64,000 bases of DNA, from contig NZ_BONY01000030.1 in the NCBI RefSeq assembly GCF_016862955.1, positions 1 through 64,000 of the forward strand. Direction: 5' to 3'. Source of the stretch: Rhizocola hellebori. Lineage in GTDB: Bacteria > Actinomycetota > Actinomycetes > Mycobacteriales > Micromonosporaceae. A program made the translations under genes and the position numbers. Every line of letters starts with the position of its first letter. Position 1 is the first letter of the stretch. A model generated the notes under the pieces. The model was not told the origin of the DNA and did no database searches. It was given only the letters and a program-made list of their open reading frames with translations. Below, piece after piece: positions 44,372-52,029 of the stretch.

Positions 44372-45458
44372 GGAACCGCTCCGGGCGAAACGGGCTCAGA
44401 TCCACGTCTGTGGGTGAGCCGGTGATTTGATCGGCGATGAGCTTGCCGGTGATCGGGGCGAGCCCCACCCCCGCCCCCTCATGGCCGCAGGCGTGATAGA
44501 GCCCCGGCACGCGCGGGTCGGCCCCGATGATCGGCAGATGGTCCAGGGTATAGGGGCGAAAGCCTTTGTAGGCCCGGATGAGGCGAACCTGTTTCAGCAC
44601 CGGGAACAACCGCACCGCTCCGGCCGCGAGCAGCCGCAGCACCGGAAGCGACATGGCCGCGTCGAACCCGACGCGTTCCCGGCTGGAGCCGATCAGGATG
44701 CTGCCCGCCTTGGTGCCCTCGATGACCGGCGAGGTTTGCAGGTCGGCGGCGTCGCTTTCCACGGCGGCCACATAGCTTGCCGCGTAGACCTTGTGCCTTA
44801 CCAGTTCCGGCTGCCGCGAGGTGACCAGAATGAACCCGCGCCTGGGAAGGACCGGGACATCGCCGAGCTGACCCGCCCACACCCCGGCCGCGTTCACGAT
44901 CGCGCCGGCGGCGATGACTCCGGCATCGGTCACCACCCGGCCCGGCTCGATGGAGGTCACCGTCACGCCGAGCCGAACCGTTGCCCCGCTGGCCCGCAGC
45001 AGCTGGGCCGCCGCGAGCATCGGCTGCACCTGCATGTCCTGCGGGTAGAACATGCCGCCCGCCAGATCGGGCGCCAGGTGCGGCTCGTAATCGCGAACGT
45101 CGGTCACCTCGGTCGCGGTGACGCCCGCCTGCCCGGAGGCGAAGGCCCGCAACGCTTCCTGCTGCTCCTGCGACTCGGTCACCACCAGGCCGCCCTTGAC
45201 CTCGAGCTCGATGCCTTCCAGCTGTCGGCCAAGGGCTCGCCAGAGTTCGTTGGAGCGCAACGCGATCTGCAGCTCGGGCCCGGGCGGCTTGTCCGAGACG
45301 AGGATGTTGCCCTCGCCCGCCCCGGTGGTGCCGCCGGACACCCCGCCCCGATCGAGCACGGTCACCGTCAGCCCGGCCCGGCTCAGGTAGTAGGCGCAGG
45401 CCGCGCCGACCACCCCGGCCCCGATCACTACGACGTCTGGCACACCCTGTCCATCCAC
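44358..45458 (-). CDS. DadA-like FAD oxidoreductase, beta subunit of D-hydroxyproline dehydrogenase
   Basis: 366 residues. DAO-family fold: VVVIGAGVVGAACAYYLSRA at the N-terminus, RGGVSGGTTGAGEGNI and GFRPYTLDHLPIIGADPRVP near the end. It oxidises a D-amino acid, here probably cis-4-hydroxy-D-proline, to the imine (1-pyrroline-4-hydroxy-2-carboxylate). Assignment to hydroxyproline rests on the epimerase and deaminase genes in the same operon. Overlaps the M24 gene upstream by 31 bases. Confidence 0.83.
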   Translation of the reverse strand: MDGQGVPDVVVIGAGVVGAACAYYLSRAGLTVTVLDRGGVSGGTTGAGEGNILVSDKPPGPELQIALRSNELWRALGRQLEGIELEVKGGLVVTESQEQQEALRAFASGQAGVTATEVTDVRDYEPHLAPDLAGGMFYPQDMQVQPMLAAAQLLRASGATVRLGVTVTSIEPGRVVTDAGVIAAGAIVNAAGVWAGQLGDVPVLPRRGFILVTSRQPELVRHKVYAASYVAAVESDAADLQTSPVIEGTKAGSILIGSSRERVGFDAAMSLPVLRLLAAGAVRLFPVLKQVRLIRAYKGFRPYTLDHLPIIGADPRVPGLYHACGHEGAGVGLAPITGKLIADQITGSPTDVDLSPFRPERFHVQL

Positions 45459-46765
45459 GACTCGACCTCGTCAGCGCTGCGGGGCAGATCGCTGGAGAGG
45501 ATGCGCGCGCCCTCCTCGGTGATCAGGATGTCCTCCTCGATGCGGAAACCCATCCCGCGCATCTCGGCCGGGATCAAAGCATCGTCGGCCTGGAAGTAGA
45601 TTCCCGGCTCCACCGTGAGCACATGCCCCGGGGTGAGCGTTCCGTCCAAATAGGACCCCGACCGGGCCTGGGCGCAGTCGTGCACATCGAGCCCGAGCAT
45701 GTGTCCCGAGCCGCACAGCGTCCAGCGGCGATAGAGCCCGCTCTCCTCGTCGAGCGCCTGCTCGGCCGGGATCGGAAGCACGCCAAGGTCTTCCAGCCCG
45801 CAGGCGAGCACCCGCATGGCCGCCCGGTGGAAGTCGCGGTAAGCCGCACCCGGCTTCAGAGTTTCGATCGCGGCGTCGTTGGCCTTGCGGTTGAGCTCGT
45901 ACAGATCCCGTTGCAGGGGCGTGAACCGCCCCGAGATCGGCAGCACCCGGGTGATGTCCGACGTGTAAAGGCTTCGCGTCTCGACTCCGGCGTCGAGCAG
46001 CAAGAGCTCCCCGTCGCGCAGCGGGCCGTCGTTGTCTATCCAGTGCAACGTCGCCGCATGCGCACCCGCCGCGACGATGGAGTGATAACCCACCTCGTTG
46101 CCCTCGAGCCGAGCCCGCGCCCAGAACACGCCTTCGAGATAGCGCTCCCGCCCGGAATCCAAGGCGCGCACCACATCCTCGAAGCCGCGGGTGGTGATGG
46201 CGACCGCTTCCTCCAGCTGCTCGATCTCCCACGCGTCCTTGACCAGACGCAGCTCGGAGAGGACAGCGGCCACCTCCGGGTCGGTCTCGTCGCGTCCACC
46301 CTCGGCGAAGGCATCCAGGTGCCTCGTGCGAAGGCCCAGCCGGCGCTCGCTTTCCCGCAGCGTGGCACGCCGCCCGGCCCACAGCTCGCCGTATTTGCGG
46401 TCACGGAAGAACTCGCCGTCGTCGCGGCTGGAGCGCGGGCGAAGGTAGAGCGCGCACTCGCCATCGGGCTCCTTGACGAAGACCCCGTCGCTGGACTGGT
46501 CGCCGGACAGCCAGACATAGGCCGAGTGCGGCCGGAACCGGAAGTATTGGTCATTGGAACGCTGTTTGAAGCCGCCGGAGCGGACCACTATCCGCTCACC
46601 CGGGAAGGCCTCCTGCAGCCGCGCCCGCCGGGCCGGGGTCCACTGCGCGACCGCCTCGGCGGCCGGGTCGGTCTCGGAGTCGAGCCAGCCGGTGCGCATG
46701 AAGTCTTCCAGCGCCGCCGACACGGGAAGGTCGTGGCTGCCGGTGTGAAAACGCTTGTCTGTCAT
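45428..46765 (-). CDS. Xaa-Pro aminopeptidase (M24B)
   Basis: 445 residues. N-terminal creatinase-like domain (RSNDQYFRFRPHSAYVWLSG), then the pita-bread M24 domain: LLLDAGVETRSLYTSDITRV with the Asp metal ligands, GSGHMLGLDVHDCAQ with His, HVLTVEPGIYF with Glu and FRIEEDILIT with Glu. It cleaves the N-terminal residue from peptides whose second residue is Pro or Hyp. In this operon it likely releases hydroxyproline from collagen-type dipeptides. Cytosolic, no signal peptide. Confidence 0.88.
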   Translation of the reverse strand: MTDKRFHTGSHDLPVSAALEDFMRTGWLDSETDPAAEAVAQWTPARRARLQEAFPGERIVVRSGGFKQRSNDQYFRFRPHSAYVWLSGDQSSDGVFVKEPDGECALYLRPRSSRDDGEFFRDRKYGELWAGRRATLRESERRLGLRTRHLDAFAEGGRDETDPEVAAVLSELRLVKDAWEIEQLEEAVAITTRGFEDVVRALDSGRERYLEGVFWARARLEGNEVGYHSIVAAGAHAATLHWIDNDGPLRDGELLLLDAGVETRSLYTSDITRVLPISGRFTPLQRDLYELNRKANDAAIETLKPGAAYRDFHRAAMRVLACGLEDLGVLPIPAEQALDEESGLYRRWTLCGSGHMLGLDVHDCAQARSGSYLDGTLTPGHVLTVEPGIYFQADDALIPAEMRGMGFRIEEDILITEEGARILSSDLPRSADEVESWMDRVCQTS

Positions 46766-47745
46766 AGCAAAAATCCAGCCGGGAAGGGGTCGTCAGGGGC
46801 AAGCCAATGCTGGGCGGTGCCGGTCAGCCAGGCGCGCCCGGTGATGGTCGGCACCACCGCCGCGAAATCGCCGACCGAAGTGGTCTCCGTGAGCCGCCCG
46901 AGGAAACGAGTGCCGAGAATGCCCTCGTTGACGAAATCGGTATCCAGCGGCAGCAGCCCGCGCGCGTGCAGCTGCGCCATCCGGGCGGAAGTGCCTGTGC
47001 CGCAAGGGGAACGGTCGAACCACCCGGGGTGGATCGCCATCGCGTGTCGCGAGTGACGCGCGTCGGAACCTTGCCCGGCAAGGTAAACGTGATGGCAGCC
47101 GCGGATGCCCTCGTCGAGCGGGTGCACCGGCTCGGCCTTGGCGTTGATGGCGGCCATCAGCTCCAGGCCCGCGTCGAGCAGCTCCCGCTTCGGGCTCTGC
47201 AGGGTCAGCCCGAGGTCGGCCATCTCGACGATGGCAAAGAAGTTGCCGCCGAAGGCAAGGTCGTAACGCACGCCGCCGGCGGACAGGTCGAGCCCCGCGC
47301 TGAACGAGGCCACATTGGTGATGGTGACCGAGGTGGCCACGCCGTCGCTCACCTGAACCTGCGCCGTCACCAGCCCGGCCGGGGTGTCCAGGCGCACCGT
47401 GGTCACCGGCTCGGTCACCTCGACCATGCCGGTTTCCACCAGCACCGTGGCCACGCCGATGGTGCCGTGCCCACACATCGGCAGGCAGCCGGAGACCTCG
47501 ATAAACAGCACGCCATAGTCGGCGTCGGGCCGGGTGGGCGGTTGCAGGATCGCCCCCGACATGGCGGCGTGACCGTGCGGCTCGAACATCAGCCAGGTAC
47601 GCAGATGGTCCAGATGGGCCATGAAGTGCAGCCGCCGCTGGGCCATGGTGTCGCCCGGGATGACCCCGATGCCACCGGTCACCACGCGCGTCGGCATGCC
47701 CTCGGTATGCGAGTCGACCACATGGACGACCCGGGACGCTTTCAT
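46762..47745 (-). CDS. 4-hydroxyproline 2-epimerase
   Basis: 327 residues from ATG 47745; longer frame is not needed. Proline racemase family with both catalytic cysteines, Cys91 in LPMCGHGTIG and Cys248 in RSPCGTGTSA. The enzyme interconverts trans-4-hydroxy-L-proline and cis-4-hydroxy-D-proline. A CysCys pair marks a true racemase/epimerase; the Cys/Thr variants are dehydratases. The start overlaps the stop of the upstream deaminase (ATGA). Confidence 0.9.
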   Translation of the reverse strand: MKASRVVHVVDSHTEGMPTRVVTGGIGVIPGDTMAQRRLHFMAHLDHLRTWLMFEPHGHAAMSGAILQPPTRPDADYGVLFIEVSGCLPMCGHGTIGVATVLVETGMVEVTEPVTTVRLDTPAGLVTAQVQVSDGVATSVTITNVASFSAGLDLSAGGVRYDLAFGGNFFAIVEMADLGLTLQSPKRELLDAGLELMAAINAKAEPVHPLDEGIRGCHHVYLAGQGSDARHSRHAMAIHPGWFDRSPCGTGTSARMAQLHARGLLPLDTDFVNEGILGTRFLGRLTETTSVGDFAAVVPTITGRAWLTGTAQHWLAPDDPFPAGFLL

Positions 47746-48596
47746 CGGCACCCTTCCTTGATGGCCCGCTCGGTCGCGGCTACCACGGCCGCGGTCATGG
47801 TCTCGTTGAGCGGCAGCCGTGGTGGCCTGCACGGTCCACCGTAGCGACCGGCCAGGTCCATGGACAGCTTGATGGCCTGAACGAACTCGGTTTTCGAGTC
47901 CCAGCGCAGCAGCGGGTGCAGCAGCCGGTAGAGCTCGGGATCGCGGTTGCGGTAAAGCTCCATGCACGAGTGCGGCAAGGCGTTGGGATAGCCGGCGATC
48001 CAGCCCACCGCGCCCGCCTGCAGCAGCTCCAGCAGCACGTCGTCGGCGCCGACCAGCAGATCAAGGCCGGGCGCCAGCTCGGCTATCTCATAACCGCGCC
48101 GCACATCGCCGCTGAACTCCTTGACCGCGACGATGAGCCCCTCGCCGTGCAGCTTGGCCAGCATCTGCGGGGTCAGGTCGACCTTGGTGTCATAAGGGTT
48201 GTTGTAGGCGACGATCGGGAGCCCGGCCTTGGCCACCTCCCGATAGTGCGCCAGCACGGCCTCATCGTCGGCACGGTAGGCCGTCGGCGGCAGCAGCATC
48301 ACCGCCTGGCAGCCCGCCTCGCCCGCTTTCTCGGCCCAGGCCCGCGCCTCCAGGGCCCCATAGGCGGCCACGCCCGGCATGACCACCTTGGCGCCCGCTT
48401 CGACCGCGGCCCGCATGACCGTCTCGCGTTCGGCCGCGCTGAGCACCTGATATTCCCCGAGCGAACCATTGGGGACCACTCCGTCGCAGCCGTTGTCGGT
48501 CAGCCAGCGCACATGGTCTTTATAGGTGTCGACATCGATCTGGCCGTCGCGCCACGGCAGGGCGGTCGCGACGAGTACCCCACGCCAAGGTTTCAT
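47742..48596 (-). CDS. DapA-family deaminase (1-pyrroline-4-hydroxy-2-carboxylate deaminase)
   Basis: 284 residues. TIM barrel of the dihydrodipicolinate synthase family with Schiff-base Lys159 (LIVAVKEFSGD) and Tyr131 (IVAYNNPYDT). In a hydroxyproline operon the expected reaction is dehydration/deamination of 1-pyrroline-4-hydroxy-2-carboxylate to 2-oxoglutarate semialdehyde. First gene of the operon; its promoter shares the short divergent region with the GntR gene. The semialdehyde dehydrogenase is not in the window. Confidence 0.85.
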   Translation of the reverse strand: MKPWRGVLVATALPWRDGQIDVDTYKDHVRWLTDNGCDGVVPNGSLGEYQVLSAAERETVMRAAVEAGAKVVMPGVAAYGALEARAWAEKAGEAGCQAVMLLPPTAYRADDEAVLAHYREVAKAGLPIVAYNNPYDTKVDLTPQMLAKLHGEGLIVAVKEFSGDVRRGYEIAELAPGLDLLVGADDVLLELLQAGAVGWIAGYPNALPHSCMELYRNRDPELYRLLHPLLRWDSKTEFVQAIKLSMDLAGRYGGPCRPPRLPLNETMTAAVVAATERAIKEGCR

Positions 48597-48611
48597 TAAA
48601 CGATCTCCTCA

Positions 48612-48630
48612 GTAATATGTTACACATTAC
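48612..48630. promoter_or_regulatory. GntR/FCD-type operator
   Basis: 19-base palindrome GTAATATGTTACACATTAC: two 9-base arms around a central T, 8 of 9 positions complementary. It lies in the 37-base gap between the divergent hydroxyproline operon and the GntR gene, 3 bases before the GTG of the latter. This is the expected place for an autoregulated repressor site. FCD-subfamily sites are short AT-containing palindromes of this kind. Confidence 0.7.
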
Positions 48631-48633
48631 CTT

Positions 48634-49293
48634 GTGACCCTAGCCCCACGACAGAGCCTGCGGGAAGAGATCGCCACCACCCTTCGCGCCTCGATCATCG
48701 CTGGGCAGCTTCGTCCTGGCCATGTTTATTCGGTACCAGGTCTGGCCGCCGAATTCGGCGTCTCCCCCACCCCCGTGCGGGAAGCAATCCTCGATCTGGC
48801 CAAAGAAGGTCTGCTCAGCATCGCCAAGAACAAGGGCTTCCGGGTCAGCGAGCTCTCCGAGCGCGAGCTGGATCAGATCACCGAAGTCCGGGCGCTGCTC
48901 GAAATCCCCACCGTGACCGCCCTGCACGGCAAACTGACCCCCGACCAGCTGACCGAGCTGCGGCTCCTCGCCGACGCCATCGTCACCGCCGCCCAGAAGC
49001 AGGACGTGGTCGCCTATCTGGCGGCCGACACCGCCTTCCACACCACCCTGCTGGGCCTGTCCGGCAACGCCACCCTGGTGGAACTGGTCACCGACCTTCG
49101 CAACCGCACCCGGCTCTACGGCCTGGACGCGCTTGTCCACAATGGACAGCTGGTCGACTCCGCCGCCGAACACGTCGAACTGGTAACGCTGCTCGCCACC
49201 GGCAGCCGAGCCGAGGTGGCCAAGCTGATGCGCCACCACCTCAGCCACGTGCGCGGCATCTGGGCCGCGACCCCTGACAGCCGACTCGGCTAG
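48634..49293 (+). CDS. GntR-family transcriptional regulator (FCD subfamily)
   Basis: 219 residues, GTG start. Winged helix of GntR type (LREEIATTLRASIIAGQLRP, GLAAEFGVSPTPVREAILDL) followed by an all-helical FCD effector domain (ADTAFHTTLLGLSGNATLVE with metal-binding Asp and His, and the His in RHHLSHVRGIW). The start lies 3 bases after a palindromic operator, with no room for a normal leader, so the transcript may be leaderless. It probably represses the hydroxyproline operon until the substrate is present. Confidence 0.87.
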   Translation: MTLAPRQSLREEIATTLRASIIAGQLRPGHVYSVPGLAAEFGVSPTPVREAILDLAKEGLLSIAKNKGFRVSELSERELDQITEVRALLEIPTVTALHGKLTPDQLTELRLLADAIVTAAQKQDVVAYLAADTAFHTTLLGLSGNATLVELVTDLRNRTRLYGLDALVHNGQLVDSAAEHVELVTLLATGSRAEVAKLMRHHLSHVRGIWAATPDSRLG

Positions 49294-49715
49294 CTCGCCG
49301 CCGGCGCGAGGTAAGACAGGCCGCAAGAGGTCCAGGCGGCCCGGCGAATGGTGTCGTAGGCTTTCAGCCCATCGGTGTGTGTCTGCTGGGGAAGCGTGCT
49401 CTGCGCGGGCCTGGTGTCGCCGGGCGCTTCCCGCTGGGCCTCGGCGTAGAGAAGGCGAACATAGGCCGCGTGAGCGACCGCCGCCTCGCGCAACTGTCCA
49501 TTGCTCTGCAGCGCAAGCCGATCGCTGGCATCGATCAGGTGTTTGAGAAGCTGCTGCTTCCCCCGCACCCCCATTGGCCTGAATATCTCATCCATGGTCC
49601 GGCAGGCAGTTGGGCTCAATGGTGGCGCCACCTCAGCGGTGGCGCCCCCGTCATGCAACATGTAGACAATTGCCAATGCCACCAACGCAAGCACGGCAAG
49701 CGATAGCTTTCTCAT
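49290..49715 (-). CDS. Small exported protein
   Basis: 141 residues. A hydrophobic N-terminus (RKLSLAVLALVALAIVYML) looks like a signal peptide or anchor. The remainder is mostly helical (FRPMGVRGKQQLLKHLIDAS, LREAAVAHAAYVRLLYAEAQ), with two cysteines, one near the mature N-terminus (TACRTMDE) and one near the end (WTSCGLSYLA), which could pair. Family not recognised. Its start is 4 bases after the next secreted protein's stop. Confidence 0.6.
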   Translation of the reverse strand: MRKLSLAVLALVALAIVYMLHDGGATAEVAPPLSPTACRTMDEIFRPMGVRGKQQLLKHLIDASDRLALQSNGQLREAAVAHAAYVRLLYAEAQREAPGDTRPAQSTLPQQTHTDGLKAYDTIRRAAWTSCGLSYLAPAAS

Positions 49716-49719
49716 CGGA

Positions 49720-50292
49720 TCAGTTGAGAACCGATGAGTCGCGCACCGCGCCGCCGGTCGCCCATTCCCACTGGCTCATGCCGGCTTGCCAGAACCAGGC
49801 GCCGACAAACACGTAACCGGTGACCTGGTTGGCTGACAGGGGCGAGTTGTCCAGCACCCACGCCGTCGCACACGTCACCTGGTACCCGGGCATGAGCTCC
49901 CCGTAGTAGCAGTTGTTGGTGGGATCGCCGAAGTAACCCTTCAGCGTCTTGGAGGTGTCGTTGAAGCCCATCTTCAATCCCAGCATCGCTTTGCCGCCGG
50001 CCGTTCCAAACTGGACATATCTTGAGCCGTAGTGGTTGTTGTACTGTCCCTGGTTGGTGGCGCCGTTGTAGACCGTGACATCCCCCGCGAAGTACTCGCC
50101 CGTGGTGGCTTTCTGGATGCAGACCCGGGTCAGCATGTCGGTGAAGGTGCCGCTGGCCGGACCTTGGTAAGAGGTGATTGCCAGCCAGCCGGGGCCACAC
50201 CAACCGGCGGCCTGTGCCGGAGCCGCGGGAAGCACGACGGCCGCGGCAGCCGCGACGGCCATAGCGACGGTAACCTTGACGAACTTGCGCAC
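49720..50292 (-). CDS. Secreted small protein of unknown function
   Basis: 190 residues, GTG start with AAAGGAGA upstream. Clear signal peptide (RKFVKVTVAMAVAAAAAVVL, cleavage near AQA-AGW). The mature protein is about 160 residues, Gly/Tyr/Asn-rich, with four cysteines (WCGPGW, VCIQKA, NCYYGE, TCATAWV), consistent with a disulfide-stabilised beta-rich secreted domain. I do not recognise the family. A hairpin lies in its leader. Confidence 0.72.
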   Translation of the reverse strand: MRKFVKVTVAMAVAAAAAVVLPAAPAQAAGWCGPGWLAITSYQGPASGTFTDMLTRVCIQKATTGEYFAGDVTVYNGATNQGQYNNHYGSRYVQFGTAGGKAMLGLKMGFNDTSKTLKGYFGDPTNNCYYGELMPGYQVTCATAWVLDNSPLSANQVTGYVFVGAWFWQAGMSQWEWATGGAVRDSSVLN

Positions 50293-50310
50293 AGTGATCT
50301 CCTTTCAACG

Positions 50311-50337
50311 CATGTGGGATGAACCGATACCCACATG
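50311..50337. promoter_or_regulatory. Inverted repeat in leader of secreted protein gene
   Basis: CATGTGGG at 50311-50318 and CCCACATG at 50330-50337, 11 bases apart, about 20 bases upstream of the GTG. It could be a leader hairpin or an operator of the secreted protein gene. Confidence 0.4.
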
Positions 50338-50363
50338 GTTCGCGCGCCGGGAGTCACCAAACA

Positions 50364-50400
50364 GAGCCACTATCGAGCCGTTTGAGTCGCGTAGTGGCTC
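50364..50400 (-). terminator. Hairpin overlapping stop codon
   Basis: Perfect 9-bp inverted repeat GAGCCACTA/TAGTGGCTC with a 19-base inner segment that can pair further. It covers the stop of the 50399-50713 gene on the minus strand and separates it from the secreted protein gene. It is a likely terminator, though no T-run follows. Confidence 0.5.
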
Positions 50401-50713
50401 AGGATTGCAAGATGTGCATCGCAGCGCCGAGAACCGCCGTCGCAGCGCCGAAGCCCATGAGCTGATAGTCGGGCCGCCCGCCGAACGGAGCGATGGACGA
50501 TCCTTGCATCCAGCCACCGTGGCTCTTCGTCATCAAGCGAAATGCCATGCCGGCGCCCAGAATCGACAGCCCAGCGAACGCGACGACCAGACCCCAGTGC
50601 CTCACCTCATGGCCGGGGTTCTTCACGAACATCTCGATCAGCAGCAGCCCCAGCGAGGAACCCGCCATCGCCGCCGACAGAATCCAAGCCGCCCTGATGT
50701 TCTGCCGGCTCAT
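50399..50713 (-). CDS. Small integral membrane protein
   Basis: 104 residues from ATG 50713. Three hydrophobic segments (AAWILSAAMAGSSLGLLLIEM, HWGLVVAFAGLSILGAGMAF, LMGFGAATAVLGAAMHIL). No recognised domain. The start overlaps the stop of the membrane protein gene upstream by 4 bases, so the two may work as a pair. Confidence 0.62.
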   Translation of the reverse strand: MSRQNIRAAWILSAAMAGSSLGLLLIEMFVKNPGHEVRHWGLVVAFAGLSILGAGMAFRLMTKSHGGWMQGSSIAPFGGRPDYQLMGFGAATAVLGAAMHILQS

Positions 50714-51039
50714 CGGCGGTCGGGCCAGTCGCGGTGCGGCAGAAGGCTTAAGCGCCAGGCAACCCGGCTCAAAAAGTAAATGCCCAGCGGTGGCATCAGC
50801 CAATACAGGCCGTGCACCCACCGGTAGGACACCCGGGCTGCCAGGAAACCCGTGAAGAGGACGGGAAAGACCGCGCCCAGGAAATCGGCCAATGGCCCGT
50901 TGCCTGCCAGCGGAAGGACCACGAAACGCTTGACCATAAGCCAGCCGGCGACGCCGATGACGACGATCGCGCCAGCCAGCAGCACTCGCGGCACCCTGCC
51001 CCGTGGCTTGGCCAGCGCGGCCTGCGCTGCGGGGATCAT
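50710..51039 (-). CDS. Small integral membrane protein
   Basis: 109 residues. Three hydrophobic segments (VLLAGAIVVIGVAGWLMV, FLGAVFPVLFTGFLAARV, LYWLMPPLGIYFLSRVAW) and basic ends. Family not recognised. It is coupled to the next small membrane protein gene (ATGA overlap). Confidence 0.6.
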   Translation of the reverse strand: MIPAAQAALAKPRGRVPRVLLAGAIVVIGVAGWLMVKRFVVLPLAGNGPLADFLGAVFPVLFTGFLAARVSYRWVHGLYWLMPPLGIYFLSRVAWRLSLLPHRDWPDRR

Positions 51040-51204
51040 GAGTGGCTGCCACCCCCGTTCGCGATCGCTGCAGAGGGCGCGAATTTATCAGGTTGGTACC
51101 CGGCGGCAAGCTGGCCGAATGGCCAGAAACCGGCGTGCACCCCGCAATGTGCCGCCACCTCGGCAAAACCTCGTGCCCTCCGGGGTGGCGGCACAGCCCA
51201 CCGC

Positions 51205-51966
51205 CTAGGCCGGCAAACCGCCGACCGTGGTGTTGATCCAGGAGCGGATCGCGGTCAGGTCGCTGTAGATGGACGGACCGGTGGCGCAGGTCGAGCTGTT
51301 GTTGCCGGCGCGGCTCGTGGCGCCGATCAGCCACCAGCGGGTGCTGCCGGCGATCTTCTTGACCTGTGGCCCGCCGGAGTCGCCGTAGCATGCGCCCGCG
51401 ACACCGCCGGTGTTGTTGGTGCAGATCTCCAACGGCCCGTTGATACCCGAGCACGAACCGTCGGTGCGGATGGACGTGTCGAGCTGGCGCGCCACGGTCG
51501 GCGCGGAGCCGCAACCCGGCGTCGGGCAGGTCTGGCCCCAGCCGATGATGCGGGTGGCCGTGCCCACCGCGCCCGAGGTGGTCGGAATGGGGGCGGGGGC
51601 GAAGGTGACGTTGCTGGCCAGACGGAAGAGCTTGACGTCGGCGCTCGGGTTGTTGACCACCTGTACGACGCTGACCACCACACCACCGCTGGTGCGGTTG
51701 ATGCTGCCGACGCGCACACTGCTCGGGTTCGAGCAGTGCTTGGCGGTGACCACCCAGTTGGCCTTGATCAGAGATCCGGTGCACCCGCTGACGTACACCA
51801 TGAACGAGTAGTTCTCGGTCGCCGAAACGCCACCGACGACCGTCGTGCCGACGTCGCCGTCACCGGTCGGTCCGGAGTAGGCGATAGCGGGCGCGGCCGG
51901 TGCCGCCAGGCTGGAAGCGAAGAGGCTGGCCACTATGGCCAGCCTCGCGATCGGGGATGTCCTCAT
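51205..51966 (-). CDS. Secreted trypsin-like serine protease (S1)
   Basis: 253 residues from ATG 51966; a TTG three codons upstream is less likely. Signal peptide MRTSPIARLAIVASLFASSL with cleavage near PAIA. VVGGVSATENYSFMV is the usual start of the mature S1 domain. Catalytic triad His77 (TAKHC), Asp110 (SADVKLFRL) and Ser197 (GDSGGP) are all present, with six or more Cys for disulfides. The preceding ~15 residues could be a short propeptide. A small intergenic region of ~165 bases on its 3' side holds no gene that I see. Confidence 0.9.
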   Translation of the reverse strand: MRTSPIARLAIVASLFASSLAAPAAPAIAYSGPTGDGDVGTTVVGGVSATENYSFMVYVSGCTGSLIKANWVVTAKHCSNPSSVRVGSINRTSGGVVVSVVQVVNNPSADVKLFRLASNVTFAPAPIPTTSGAVGTATRIIGWGQTCPTPGCGSAPTVARQLDTSIRTDGSCSGINGPLEICTNNTGGVAGACYGDSGGPQVKKIAGSTRWWLIGATSRAGNNSSTCATGPSIYSDLTAIRSWINTTVGGLPA

Positions 51967-52029
51967 GACCTTCAATATAGATATGTGTCAGCCACATATA
52001 CAGCCGTGAATTTTCAGGGTTAAGCCCGG

